Notes under the pieces: model-generated
The model's input: only the letters and a program-made list of their open reading frames with translations
What the model was told of the DNA's origin: nothing
Database searches by the model: none
Assembly: GCA_910575775.1 (NCBI GenBank)
Contig: CAJTEY010000005.1
Location: 62,001 to 126,000, forward strand
Reading direction: 5' to 3'
DNA from: Lachnospiraceae bacterium
GTDB lineage: Bacteria > Bacillota > Clostridia > Lachnospirales > Lachnospiraceae
DNA length: 64,000 bases
Program-made: the position numbers and the translations under genes
Shown: positions 8,399 to 17,497 of the stretch, one piece after another
Layout: every line of letters begins with the position of its first letter
How positions within the stretch are numbered: position 1 is the first letter of the stretch

Positions 8399-10402
8399 AT
8401 GGAAGCAGGTAATAACATGCAGGAAGATAAAACGGCGGAAAAGAAAGCGCGGCAGGCGGCGGAGCAGGACAGCATTCCCAAAAAGCTCTGGACGGTCTAC
8501 GAGAAGGCTTTTTTTTCATTTTCGGCGGAGGAGAACCGCAGATTTACCAGGAGTACAGAAAAGCAGTTAGGGCAGCTGGAGCGGCGCATTGCCCGCAAGA
8601 AAAAACAGGAAAACCACCAGGTGCTGGCGGATATGAAGGATCTGCACAGGAAGGTGGCGCAGATTGGCTATACGGTGGTGCTTAAGGATATCAGATGGAT
8701 GAAAAAATACCGCCGGGTGGTGCGGCTTTTGGCCAGACTGGATATAAGCTTCCTGAAAAAAATGGCATCCGGGGCGGTTCCCGAAGATATCGCAGGGATG
8801 GAGAAGACGGTACAGCTACTCCGGACGAAATCGCTCTATGAAATTTACAAGGACGAATACATGCAGTATCTGGTCGGACAGCGGATTGAGGAGCTGATGG
8901 AGGCGGAGCCGGAAAAGCAGTACCCCGAGGCCAGGGGCATGAAGCGACATTTTATCCTGCACATCGGCCCGACCAACAGCGGCAAGACCTACGAGGCGCT
9001 GCAGCGTCTCAAGCAGGCATACCACGGTATTTATCTGGGGCCTTTGCGCCTTCTGGCGCTGGAGGTTTACGACCGTATGATGACGGACGGCATACCATGC
9101 GATATGATTACGGGGGAAGAAACCATACGGACGCCGGGAAGTTTTGTACAGGCTTCCACGGTGGAGATTCTGGATATCAGGGAGAGCTATGACATTGCTG
9201 TCATAGATGAGGCGCAGATGATGGCCGACGAGAACAGGGGCAGCTACTGGACGAGAGCGATCCTTGGCATCCGTGCCGGGGAGGTTCATGTGTGCTGTTC
9301 CGGCACGGCGGAGAAGCTTCTGACCGGGATGATTGCGCGCTGCGGCGATGAGATGGAGATCGTCCGCCACGAGCGGAATACGAGACTTACCTTTATTCCG
9401 GAACGTTTTGATATATCGAAGGATGTGGAACAGGGTGATGCGCTGATTGCTTTTTCCAAGAAAAATGTGCTGGCCATCGCGGCGGCTTTAGAGGGACGGG
9501 GAATCAGGGCCAGCGTGATTTACGGGAACCTTCCGCCCCAGACAAGGCAGGAACAGGTGCGACTCTTTACGGAGGGAGTTAATCAGGTGGTTGTGGCCAC
9601 GGACGCCATAGGCATGGGGATTAACCTGCCGATCCGCCGGGTAGTTTTTATGAATACGACTAAGTTTGACGGTGTCGGGAAACGCAGGCTTTTGGCGGAG
9701 GAAATCAGACAGATTGCGGGCCGGGCCGGCAGGTACGGCTTTTATGACACGGGCTATGTGCAGTCTGCGATGGAGCCGGAGTATGTGGGAAAAAAACTGG
9801 CAGAGCCGCTTTATCCGCTGCGGCGGGCGCGGGTCGGTTTCCCAGAGCTGCTTCTCGATATCGACATCGAGCTGGATGAGATCATAGAGGCATGGGAAAA
9901 GACAGGAAATCCCCCCATGTACGATAAAATATCCATGAAGGAGAGCGTGGATAAATACAGATATCTGCGGGATTACCGAAAGAAAATTACATACATGGCG
10001 GACAGGAAGCTGGTGCTGTCCCTGATCACCTGTCCCTTTGACGTCAAGGACAGGGAGGTACTCAGGCTGTGGCTTCGCTACTGCGAGAACCCGGAGAAAC
10101 AGCAAAACTGCCCGATGCTGCCGAAGGACTTTTCTCTGGAAGGGCTGGAGTCCTATTATAAGCAGCTTGATCTGTATACCCAGTTTGCCGCCAGAATGGA
10201 CTGGGTGGTGGATAAGGAAGAGGTGGCCGCCAACAGAGAGTGGGCGCAGCATGAGATCGGGGAGCTTCTAAAGGACGATAAGGGACAGTTTGAGAGGAAA
10301 TGCCGTATCTGTGGCAGACCTCTTGCATGGAATGCGGCTTATCCGATCTGTGACCGCTGCTATCGCAGAATGGAGAGGGATAACAGGGAAGCCGCAGGCT
10401 GA
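8399..10402 (+). CDS. Suv3-like superfamily 2 helicase
   Basis: A 667-residue ATP-dependent helicase of the SUV3/SUPV3L1 type, probably acting on RNA. A basic N-terminal region (1-180) precedes Walker A GPTNSGKT (190-197), DEAQ (270-273), the second RecA domain with VVATDAIGMGINLP, and QIAGRAGRYG. The C-terminus carries a four-Cys cluster (CRIC ... CDRC), a likely zinc ribbon. The mitochondrial homologue unwinds RNA for degradation; the bacterial role is less clear. The ATG follows GGAGGAAAT. It leads a run of rightward genes (phosphopantetheinyl transferase, hydrolase, EAL protein) spaced by 15-25 bp, so it is likely the first gene of an operon. Confidence 0.88.
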   Translation: MEAGNNMQEDKTAEKKARQAAEQDSIPKKLWTVYEKAFFSFSAEENRRFTRSTEKQLGQLERRIARKKKQENHQVLADMKDLHRKVAQIGYTVVLKDIRWMKKYRRVVRLLARLDISFLKKMASGAVPEDIAGMEKTVQLLRTKSLYEIYKDEYMQYLVGQRIEELMEAEPEKQYPEARGMKRHFILHIGPTNSGKTYEALQRLKQAYHGIYLGPLRLLALEVYDRMMTDGIPCDMITGEETIRTPGSFVQASTVEILDIRESYDIAVIDEAQMMADENRGSYWTRAILGIRAGEVHVCCSGTAEKLLTGMIARCGDEMEIVRHERNTRLTFIPERFDISKDVEQGDALIAFSKKNVLAIAAALEGRGIRASVIYGNLPPQTRQEQVRLFTEGVNQVVVATDAIGMGINLPIRRVVFMNTTKFDGVGKRRLLAEEIRQIAGRAGRYGFYDTGYVQSAMEPEYVGKKLAEPLYPLRRARVGFPELLLDIDIELDEIIEAWEKTGNPPMYDKISMKESVDKYRYLRDYRKKITYMADRKLVLSLITCPFDVKDREVLRLWLRYCENPEKQQNCPMLPKDFSLEGLESYYKQLDLYTQFAARMDWVVDKEEVAANREWAQHEIGELLKDDKGQFERKCRICGRPLAWNAAYPICDRCYRRMERDNREAAG

Positions 10403-10425
10403 ACAGTTACGGAAAAGGAGCAGCT

Positions 10426-11100
10426 ATGATTTGCACTTATTATGCGGATGTGGGATGTCTGGATAACGAGATGCTGTTTCGGGAAAAGGTAAGGCAGCTT
10501 TCCCCTTACAGACAGCAGAAAATTGCAATTCTGCGGCATGAAAAGGATAAGAACAGAAGCCTTGCGGCGGGACTGCTTTTAGACCATGCGCTGGCGGCAT
10601 ACGGCCTGCAGGAAAGAAGCGTGGAATATGAGATCGGCGAATGGGGAAAACCCGCCTTGAGGTATCATCCGGAAATCTGTTTTTCGCTCTCCCATTCCGG
10701 CGACTATGCCATCTGTACCATCGGAGACAGGCCGTTGGGCAACGACATTGAGCGGGTAAAGGACGGGCGGCTTAAGGTGGCGGACCGTTTTTTTGCCCAG
10801 GAGGAGCTTTCCTGGCTCTATGAAGCGGGGGAGGAGGAACAGACACAGCGGATGTTCCGCCTCTGGACGATGAAGGAGAGCTTTGTGAAAGCGATTGGCA
10901 GGGGCATGTCCCTGTCTTTGCAGGATTTTGTGATCCACATGGACGGGGAATCCGGCAGGGCCAGGGTGAGGCATTGCGTGGATGCGAAATACTATCATAT
11001 GAGAGAGTACCGTGAGATAGAGGGGTACTGTACGGCGGTCTGTGTGCAGGACAACGCAGATATCGCCTACAGTATGATACCAGTGGAATTTTACGGCTGA
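10426..11100 (+). CDS. 4'-phosphopantetheinyl transferase, Sfp family
   Basis: Transfers 4'-phosphopantetheine from CoA to a Ser of carrier proteins. At 224 residues it has the Sfp family length and motifs: FSLSHSGDYA (about 87), GNDIERV with the Mg-binding Asp/Glu (about 105-111) and LWTMKESFVKAIGRG (about 145-159). No polyketide, NRPS or ACP gene is nearby, so its partner carrier lies elsewhere. The ATG at 10426 follows AAGGAGCAGCT. Confidence 0.92.
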   Translation: MICTYYADVGCLDNEMLFREKVRQLSPYRQQKIAILRHEKDKNRSLAAGLLLDHALAAYGLQERSVEYEIGEWGKPALRYHPEICFSLSHSGDYAICTIGDRPLGNDIERVKDGRLKVADRFFAQEELSWLYEAGEEEQTQRMFRLWTMKESFVKAIGRGMSLSLQDFVIHMDGESGRARVRHCVDAKYYHMREYREIEGYCTAVCVQDNADIAYSMIPVEFYG

Positions 11101-11117
11101 GGAAAGGTGGTGGCAGG

Positions 11118-12158
11118 ATGCACAGAAAAAAGAAATTACGGATTGCCATAGCTGTTTTTGCGGTGCTTTTCACTATTTATACCGTGTTTGTCTATTTTCT
11201 GGTAAGCGCCTGCCTTGTGCCCTCCTTTATGGATAAACTGAACGCCTTTGAGGATATCACGGAAAAATGTTACAGTGAACAGATACAGACGGCAGATATT
11301 AAGGAAAACAGGTTGCAGCTTCTCTCCGGGACGCAGGAATGGCTGGAGAAAGCGGAGCGCAAAAAGATACAGGTGCGGACGGCGGACGGCTACCTGCTTA
11401 CAGCGGCGGAGTTTCCGGCGGAGAAGGGAGACGCAGGGAGTACAGGCGGCAAAGCAAGTACGGGAAGCACAGAAAGCACGGAAAGCGCAGGCGATAAGTG
11501 GGCGCTTCTCCTGCACGGTTACACGGGCTGGAAGGAGGAGATGTACCAGTTTGCCTGCTGGTACCACCAGCAGGGATACTCCGTGCTCGTACCCGATCTG
11601 AGGTGCCAGGGGGAGAGCGAGGGAGATTTCATCGGCATGGGCTGGACAGATCATTATGACTGTGAGCTCTGGATCGCACATATACTGAAACAGGCGCCGG
11701 AGGCACAGATCGTTCTTCACGGACAGTCTATGGGCGCGGCCACGGCGCTGCTTATGGCAGGCTCCCCGGGGGTGTCGGAACATATAAAAGCGGTGGTCTC
11801 CGACAGTGCATACACATCGGGGTATGAGATGTTTGGAGATAAAATTACGGAGTGGTTTCATCTGCCGGCCGCGCCATTTGTGGATTCGGCCTGCATGATG
11901 TTAAGACTACGGGGCGGCTACAATCTGAGGGATGCCTCACCGCTGCGTGCGGTGGCGGCAAGCAGGATTCCCACGCTTTTTATCCACGGGGATGAGGATC
12001 GGATGATAGATGTAAATATGTCCTATGAGCTGTTTGAGGCGGCGGCCTGTGAGAAGGAGCTTTTCATCGTGGAAGGCGCAGGCCACGCGCAGGCGCAGGA
12101 CAAGGCTCCGGACGCTTATTACGGGAGGATCAGCGAGTTTTTGGGGCGTTATCTGTAA
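11118..12158 (+). CDS. Membrane-anchored alpha/beta hydrolase
   Basis: A 346-residue serine hydrolase with an N-terminal membrane anchor (about 8-32) and the catalytic domain predicted outside the cell. It has the oxyanion region LLHGYTGWKEE, nucleophile elbow GQSMGAA, FIHGDEDRMID (acid) and GAGHAQA (His). A short Gly/Ser/Thr-rich low-complexity stretch (about 108-130) precedes the catalytic core. It lies 17 bp downstream of the Sfp-type gene. Substrate cannot be inferred. Confidence 0.85.
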   Translation: MHRKKKLRIAIAVFAVLFTIYTVFVYFLVSACLVPSFMDKLNAFEDITEKCYSEQIQTADIKENRLQLLSGTQEWLEKAERKKIQVRTADGYLLTAAEFPAEKGDAGSTGGKASTGSTESTESAGDKWALLLHGYTGWKEEMYQFACWYHQQGYSVLVPDLRCQGESEGDFIGMGWTDHYDCELWIAHILKQAPEAQIVLHGQSMGAATALLMAGSPGVSEHIKAVVSDSAYTSGYEMFGDKITEWFHLPAAPFVDSACMMLRLRGGYNLRDASPLRAVAASRIPTLFIHGDEDRMIDVNMSYELFEAAACEKELFIVEGAGHAQAQDKAPDAYYGRISEFLGRYL

Positions 12159-12180
12159 GTAGGAGAAAGGCAGGATTTTT

Positions 12181-15093
12181 ATGGGTGTGAAAGGGAAGCG
12201 GAGTAAGGATTGCAAGACGAAGAGAATTGCAAAAGCAGTATGGCTGACAGCCGCCGCGCTGCTGTTGTCACTTTTTCTGCCGGGGACGGTACAGGGGGCT
12301 GATAAGCGCACGGTGCGTGTGAGTTTTTTCCCTATGGACGGCTATCACGAGACGCTGCCGGACGGCAGCCTTTCCGGGATGGATGTAGAATATCTCGACA
12401 ACCTTTGTGATTATGTAAACTGGTCTGTGGAGTATGTGCCCTGCGAAAGCTGGGACGAGGCCCTGCAGATGCTGGCGGACAAGGAGGTGGATCTGGTGGG
12501 AAGCGCCCAGTATTCCGCTGAGCGGGCGCAGATCTATAAATATGCGGACATTGCCAACGGCTATACCTTTGGCGCAATAGCGGTGAGAGGGGACAGCGCG
12601 CTTGCCTATGAGGATTTTGACGCGATGCAGGATATCACTTACGGCGTGGTGAGCACTTATGTCAGAAAACAGGAATTTCTGGAGTACCTGAAGGGACACG
12701 GCATCGAAAATCCCCGGGTGCGGGAGTATGAGAGTACGGCGGTCCTGCAGGGTGCGCTCTCGGTGAGAGAGATCGATGCGCTGGTGCACTCGCTCACGGA
12801 GATTCGGGAAGGGCAGCGGGTAATCGGCAGATTTGCACCTATGCCTTTCTACTACATTACATATCCCGGCAATGAGGATCTGCTGCGGGAGCTGAACCAG
12901 GGCATTGCGGATGTAAAGATGAACCGCCCGGAACTTGAAAACGAGCTGATGGTGAAGTACTACGACAGCCGGCTGGACCACACGATTCTTCTGACCGGGG
13001 AGGAGCTGGATTATATCCGAAAAAACGAAGGGCTGAAGGTCGGTTATCTGGACGGATTTTACCCTTTTTCCTATGAAGATGAGGAGGGGGTATACAGAGG
13101 ACTAACCCCGCAGATGCTGGAGGAAGTGTCTGTGAGCACGGGACTAACCTTTTCCTATGTCAAAATGCAGGACATGGATGAGGCGAAGCAGGCGCTCATT
13201 GACGGCCGCATAGACATCATCGGTTACTGCGGGGAGCGTGCAGGAAATATGAAGCAGTCGGGCGCCGCCCTTACGAAAGCTTATGCCCAGGTGCCCCGCG
13301 TGCTGATTACCAAAAACGGAGGATGGGCGGAGGAGTTCGGTACGCTTGCGGTGACGGGGGACAATCTCTCGGAGGGGGAAGGCGCCTCCTATGCGGGGAA
13401 CCAGACGAAGCTGCTGCTCATGGAAAGTCCGAAGGAATGTCTGCAGGCTGTGCGTTCAGGCAAGGCCGGTGCGGCGCTGTGCGACGGCTATCTGGCAGAG
13501 TACCTTCTTGGTTCCCAGCTTGGCTTCGGACAGCTTGAGATCCATACGGTTTTGAGCGATGCGCGCGGCATCTGTATGGCGGTACGCAGCAATGAGGCAT
13601 CGCCGCTTCTGGGCATTTTAAACAAGGAGCTTCTGGAAGTCACTGACAAGACGGTCAACGATTATATGCTGCAGGACAATTTCTATTCCAGAATGAGCGT
13701 GGACGGTTTTATCAGGGATCACAGCATAGTGATTATTCTGGTTCTGGCCGTCTCAGCGGGTCTTGCCATTTTTGTGCTGTTCCGTATGCTGGAGAACAGC
13801 AGGCGGCTGCAGAAACTGATGTACAAGGATACGGATTTCAACATATGGAATCTCAATTATCTCAAATACAGGGCTTCCTTAAAGCTTGGGACGGACACAG
13901 ACAAAAAGTTTGCCATCGTGTACACGGATATCTGTCAGTTTAAAAGTTACAATGCGCTATACGGCTGGAACTCAGGTCAGAAACTTTTAGAGCTTACCAT
14001 AGAGGTGATGGCGCAGGAGGTCGGCGAAGACGAGCTTTATGCCAGAAGCTACGGCAGCCATTTTGTACTTTTCGTGCAGTATACGGATATGTCTTCGTTA
14101 ACGAAGCGGATGATGGCTATGGCGAACAGGATTTCCGACCACATCTATGAGAAAGAGGAAATCCGCATGACGCAGGCGATGGGTGTGTGCGGCGTCGAAA
14201 AAGGGCATACGGATATCCAGCTTGCCCTTTCCTACGCGATTCAGGCGGTCGATCCCCTGAAGGACAGCCACAGCAACGCCATAAGCATTTATGATGATGA
14301 GCTGCGCAAAAAACTGCGGGAACAGCATGACCGGGAGAAGCTGCTGGATTCGGCGGATTTTGAGAGAGATTTTGTGGCATACTATCAGGCAAAAGTGGAC
14401 ATCCGCAATGAGCGTGTGGTAGGAGCGGAGGCGCTGGTGCGATTCAAAGATCCTACGGCGGACGGTGCGATCCGCGCGCCCGGATACTTTGTGCCTTATT
14501 ATGAGCAGACGGGCAGGATTACGGAGATTGATTTCTTTGTGATGGAGAGCGTCTGCAGGATGCTTCGCAGGCGGCTTGACGAGGGACTTGCGGTGGTTCC
14601 CATTTCCTGCAACTTTTCGAGAACGCATTTTATAAAGGACGGATTCCCGGAGCGGTTTGTGTCCATGATGGAAAAGTATCAGGTGCCCAAAGACCTGATT
14701 GAGGTGGAGATCACGGAAACGCTCGTGGTGGAGGAGATGCAGCAGCAGAAGGTGAAGGAAAATGTGGCGATTCTGAAAGAGAAAGGCGTGCATCTTTCCA
14801 TCGATGATTTTGGCTCCGGCTACTCTTCACTCGGCGTGTTCGAGCAGATTCCGGCGTCTGTGATCAAGCTGGACAGATCCTTCCTGCTTAACAATGAGAA
14901 TCGGACAAGGCAGGTGCAGATTATGAGAAATATCGTAAACCTGGCAAGGGATCTGGATGCACAGGTGGTCTGCGAGGGTGTGGAGACGGAAGGAGATACG
15001 GAACTGATGATGGAGATCGGCGCATATGTGGCGCAGGGCTACCGCTACTGCAAACCTGTGCCGGAGGATGTGTTTGAGGAAATGATTGTATGA
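12181..15093 (+). CDS. Periplasmic-binding sensor with degenerate GGDEF and intact EAL
   Basis: A 970-residue transmembrane cyclic-di-GMP enzyme. A signal segment (about 17-40) is followed by two tandem SBP_bac_3 solute-binding domains (about 43-265 and 275-500), a membrane helix (514-538), a GGDEF-like domain whose signature is replaced by YGSHF (about 623), and a C-terminal EAL domain with GAEALVRF (about 746), an ITE motif and DDFGSGYSS (about 874). The EAL residues look complete, so phosphodiesterase activity is expected, while cyclase activity is not. The tandem extracellular domains suggest control by an amino-acid-like ligand. Its ATG follows AGGAGAAAGG, and its stop overlaps the next gene (ATGA). 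Confidence 0.9.
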   Translation: MGVKGKRSKDCKTKRIAKAVWLTAAALLLSLFLPGTVQGADKRTVRVSFFPMDGYHETLPDGSLSGMDVEYLDNLCDYVNWSVEYVPCESWDEALQMLADKEVDLVGSAQYSAERAQIYKYADIANGYTFGAIAVRGDSALAYEDFDAMQDITYGVVSTYVRKQEFLEYLKGHGIENPRVREYESTAVLQGALSVREIDALVHSLTEIREGQRVIGRFAPMPFYYITYPGNEDLLRELNQGIADVKMNRPELENELMVKYYDSRLDHTILLTGEELDYIRKNEGLKVGYLDGFYPFSYEDEEGVYRGLTPQMLEEVSVSTGLTFSYVKMQDMDEAKQALIDGRIDIIGYCGERAGNMKQSGAALTKAYAQVPRVLITKNGGWAEEFGTLAVTGDNLSEGEGASYAGNQTKLLLMESPKECLQAVRSGKAGAALCDGYLAEYLLGSQLGFGQLEIHTVLSDARGICMAVRSNEASPLLGILNKELLEVTDKTVNDYMLQDNFYSRMSVDGFIRDHSIVIILVLAVSAGLAIFVLFRMLENSRRLQKLMYKDTDFNIWNLNYLKYRASLKLGTDTDKKFAIVYTDICQFKSYNALYGWNSGQKLLELTIEVMAQEVGEDELYARSYGSHFVLFVQYTDMSSLTKRMMAMANRISDHIYEKEEIRMTQAMGVCGVEKGHTDIQLALSYAIQAVDPLKDSHSNAISIYDDELRKKLREQHDREKLLDSADFERDFVAYYQAKVDIRNERVVGAEALVRFKDPTADGAIRAPGYFVPYYEQTGRITEIDFFVMESVCRMLRRRLDEGLAVVPISCNFSRTHFIKDGFPERFVSMMEKYQVPKDLIEVEITETLVVEEMQQQKVKENVAILKEKGVHLSIDDFGSGYSSLGVFEQIPASVIKLDRSFLLNNENRTRQVQIMRNIVNLARDLDAQVVCEGVETEGDTELMMEIGAYVAQGYRYCKPVPEDVFEEMIV

Positions 15094-15845
15094 GGAAAAA
15101 GGCAATGACCGTTCTGTGTATTCTGGCGGCGTTTTTGTGTTTTCTATATTGTTTTATAGTGTTTCGGATCAGGTCAGGGAACCATTTTTATCTGATCTGG
15201 GCGCTTGGCGGCTTCTTCTTTCTGGGGATGGCGGCGGTGCTGCGCTTTGATCTGTGGATCAGGGTTCCCCTGCCGCTCAGACGCGGGATGCTCTGTATTC
15301 TGGCGGCGGGGGTGGTTCTCTTTGTGGTGGCGGAGGGCTGTATCTTCGCCCACTACAGGGATAAGGGCAGGCCGGATCTGGATTACATCATTGTGCTGGG
15401 GGCACAGATGAAGCCGGGCGGTCCGAGCGTAGTGCTCAAGTTTCGTCTGGATGCGGCTTACGACTATCTGACGGCCAACGAGGATACGCTCTGCGTGGTA
15501 TCAGGCGGACAGGGATCGAATGAACCGTGCAGCGAGGCGGAAGGGATGTATGCCTATCTGGTGGAGCGGGGGATTGCGCCGGAGCGTATTCTGATGGAGG
15601 ACCAGTCCACGGACACGTCCGAGAATATCGCGTTCAGCGCTGCGCTCATCGGCGGCACGGACAAGGATGTGGGGATTGTCACAAACAATTTTCATGTGTT
15701 CCGGGGCGTCATGCTCGCCAGACATGCCGGGTTCGAGAATGCCTGCGGCATTTCGGCCAGATCCAATATCTATTTTCAGCCGAACAATCTGGTGCGGGAG
15801 TTTTTTGGAATTATGAAGGATCTGGTGTGCGGGAATCTATTGTAA
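15090..15845 (+). CDS. YdcF/SanA-like DUF218 membrane protein
   Basis: A 251-residue protein with three N-terminal hydrophobic segments and a DUF218 domain: DYIIVLGAQ, VVSGGQGSNEPCSEAEGM, and EDQSTDTSENIAFS. Relatives (ElyC, SanA, YdcF) are linked to envelope integrity, but no reaction is established. The start overlaps the EAL gene stop by 4 bp, implying translational coupling. Confidence 0.85.
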   Translation: MRKKAMTVLCILAAFLCFLYCFIVFRIRSGNHFYLIWALGGFFFLGMAAVLRFDLWIRVPLPLRRGMLCILAAGVVLFVVAEGCIFAHYRDKGRPDLDYIIVLGAQMKPGGPSVVLKFRLDAAYDYLTANEDTLCVVSGGQGSNEPCSEAEGMYAYLVERGIAPERILMEDQSTDTSENIAFSAALIGGTDKDVGIVTNNFHVFRGVMLARHAGFENACGISARSNIYFQPNNLVREFFGIMKDLVCGNLL

Positions 15846-15847
15846 CA

Positions 15848-15891
15848 GTTCAGAAAGACCACGCGGTTTTGCGAATGGGCGTGGGCTGAAC
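15848..15891. other. Two-part hairpin after the DUF218 gene
   Basis: Outer GTTCAG / CTGAAC (15848-15853, 15886-15891) encloses CCACGC / GCGTGG (15859-15864, 15879-15884). It begins 2 bp after the stop codon. No T-run follows, so it may stabilise the 3' end or terminate weakly. Confidence 0.4.
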
Positions 15892-15905
15892 AACATAAAT
15901 GTCCC

Positions 15906-15935
15906 TTGACTTGCAACGGACTGAGCGGTTAGAAT
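15906..15935 (+). promoter_or_regulatory. Candidate sigma-A promoter
   Basis: TTGACT (15906-15911), 18-bp spacer, TAGAAT (15930-15935), upstream of the TPR lipoprotein gene that starts at 15984. It likely opens the TPR, Nudix-like, pyrF operon. Confidence 0.55.
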
Positions 15936-15983
15936 AGAACAAGCAAAGAGGAATCGGCAGCGTCATAAACTTGGAGATAAAAG

Positions 15984-17045
15984 GTGAGGAAACAGAGGAG
16001 AAAAGGCACGAAAATAATAGGATTTGCAATGGTTTTACTGTGTGTCCTTCTGGCGGGCTGCGGGGCGGAAGCCGCGCCCAGCTATACGAAGCAGGGCATG
16101 GAGGCTGTGGAGTCGCTTGATTATGAGAAGGCCCTTGCCTTGTTTCAGACGGCCGAGGAAAACGGGGAAGAAAAACGACTGCTCTACCGGGGCATGGGGC
16201 TTGCTTATCTTGGAAAAACTGATTATGAGGCTGCCATAGCGTATCTGGAGGCGGCTTTGCATCTGGGAAGCGGCCGGGTGGAGAATCTGGATTTTGACAT
16301 CAATTATTATCTTGCCACGGCATATTATAAAAATGGACGACTGCAGGACGCGGTGCGTGTCTATGACGCGATACTTGGACTCCGGCCGGAGGAGACGAAC
16401 GCTTACTATCTGAGAGGATGTGTGAAACTTGCGGAAGGTAATTTTGAGGCGGCCCAGACGGATTTTGACACGGCGATCGTCCAGGAACCGAAAAATTATG
16501 ACCGCATGATCCGCATCTATATGGTGCTGGAGGAGTACGGGTACAAGGAGGCGGGGCAGATTTATCTGCAAAACGCCATGAAGGAGAACGAGAAGTCCAT
16601 TTCTGACTATGACATGGGGCGTATCTGCTATTATATGGGAGACTATGAGAATGCCAGAAGTTTTCTGGAGCGGCTTAAGACCGCCACAGATTACGGTGCG
16701 GCGCTTTACCTTGGCAGAACGTATGAGGCCCTTGGGGATTATAACTACGCGGCCAGCATATATGCAGGATATACGGAATATGACCAGACGAAGGCGGAGA
16801 TCTATAACCAGCTTGGCCTCTGCCGCATGCAGCTTGGGGAATACCAGACCGCGCTTGACGCGTTCCAGACAGCGATGAATATCGAGGGAAATAATATGAT
16901 GCAGACCTTGAAATTCAACGAGATTGTTACCTATGAATATATGGGTGAATACAAGACGGCGGCGGCCCTGATGAACAGTTATCTGCGCAGTTACCCAGAT
17001 GATACAACAGCAAAGCGGGAGTACGAGTTTTTACAGACAAGATAA
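15984..17045 (+). CDS. TPR-repeat lipoprotein
   Basis: A 353-residue surface-anchored scaffold protein. The GTG start follows GGAGATAAAAG. The lipobox LLAGC (Cys about 26) follows a hydrophobic signal. The rest consists of about eight tetratricopeptide-like helix pairs, for instance LLYRGMGLAYLGKTDYEAAI and AEIYNQLGLCRMQLGEYQTA. The binding partner is unknown. Confidence 0.85.
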   Translation: MRKQRRKGTKIIGFAMVLLCVLLAGCGAEAAPSYTKQGMEAVESLDYEKALALFQTAEENGEEKRLLYRGMGLAYLGKTDYEAAIAYLEAALHLGSGRVENLDFDINYYLATAYYKNGRLQDAVRVYDAILGLRPEETNAYYLRGCVKLAEGNFEAAQTDFDTAIVQEPKNYDRMIRIYMVLEEYGYKEAGQIYLQNAMKENEKSISDYDMGRICYYMGDYENARSFLERLKTATDYGAALYLGRTYEALGDYNYAASIYAGYTEYDQTKAEIYNQLGLCRMQLGEYQTALDAFQTAMNIEGNNMMQTLKFNEIVTYEYMGEYKTAAALMNSYLRSYPDDTTAKREYEFLQTR

Positions 17046-17092
17046 CCATATAATATTTTATGATAGAAGAATCAGGAAGGGAGAGGTATGTT

Positions 17093-17497
17093 ATGAAGAA
17101 TACTTATGTGCGTGTAAAGGGCATTATCAAAAAGGGGGATACCTATCTTCTCTTAAAAAGATGGGTGGACGATCGAATTCCGGATCCTTTTGTATGGGAG
17201 TTTATCGATGCGGAGGTACCCCACGGCGAGGCGCCTGACGAGACGATGCGCAGCGCCATCATAGAACTTTTATCCGTAAGCGGTAAGATTGAAAAGATTG
17301 AGTATACCTGGTCCCAGCTTCTGGGAGAGACGCACTGCGTGGGGATTGCCTACCTCTGCTCTATTTCCGAGGAGGAGGAAGCCAACATCGTCCTGTCTGA
17401 GGATTACGGAAGCTACGAGTGGGTGAAGCGGAAAGATTTCCCCAAATATATCGAGAACCAGTATGTGCTGAAAGATTTGGAGGGTAAAAAGCTTTGA
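17093..17497 (+). CDS. Nudix-fold protein with degenerate Nudix box
   Basis: A 134-residue protein with the overall Nudix layout: an N-terminal strand region VRVKGIIKKGDTYLLLKRW and a helix region starting at GEAPDETMRSAIIELL. The canonical Nudix box would read G-x5-E-x7-REUxEE; here the REUxEE part is IELLSV, lacking the usual Arg and the Glu pair. Hydrolase activity is therefore doubtful. The ATG at 17093, preceded by GGAAGGGAGAGG, is preferred over an ATG 33 bp upstream. It overlaps the pyrF start. Confidence 0.6.
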   Translation: MKNTYVRVKGIIKKGDTYLLLKRWVDDRIPDPFVWEFIDAEVPHGEAPDETMRSAIIELLSVSGKIEKIEYTWSQLLGETHCVGIAYLCSISEEEEANIVLSEDYGSYEWVKRKDFPKYIENQYVLKDLEGKKL

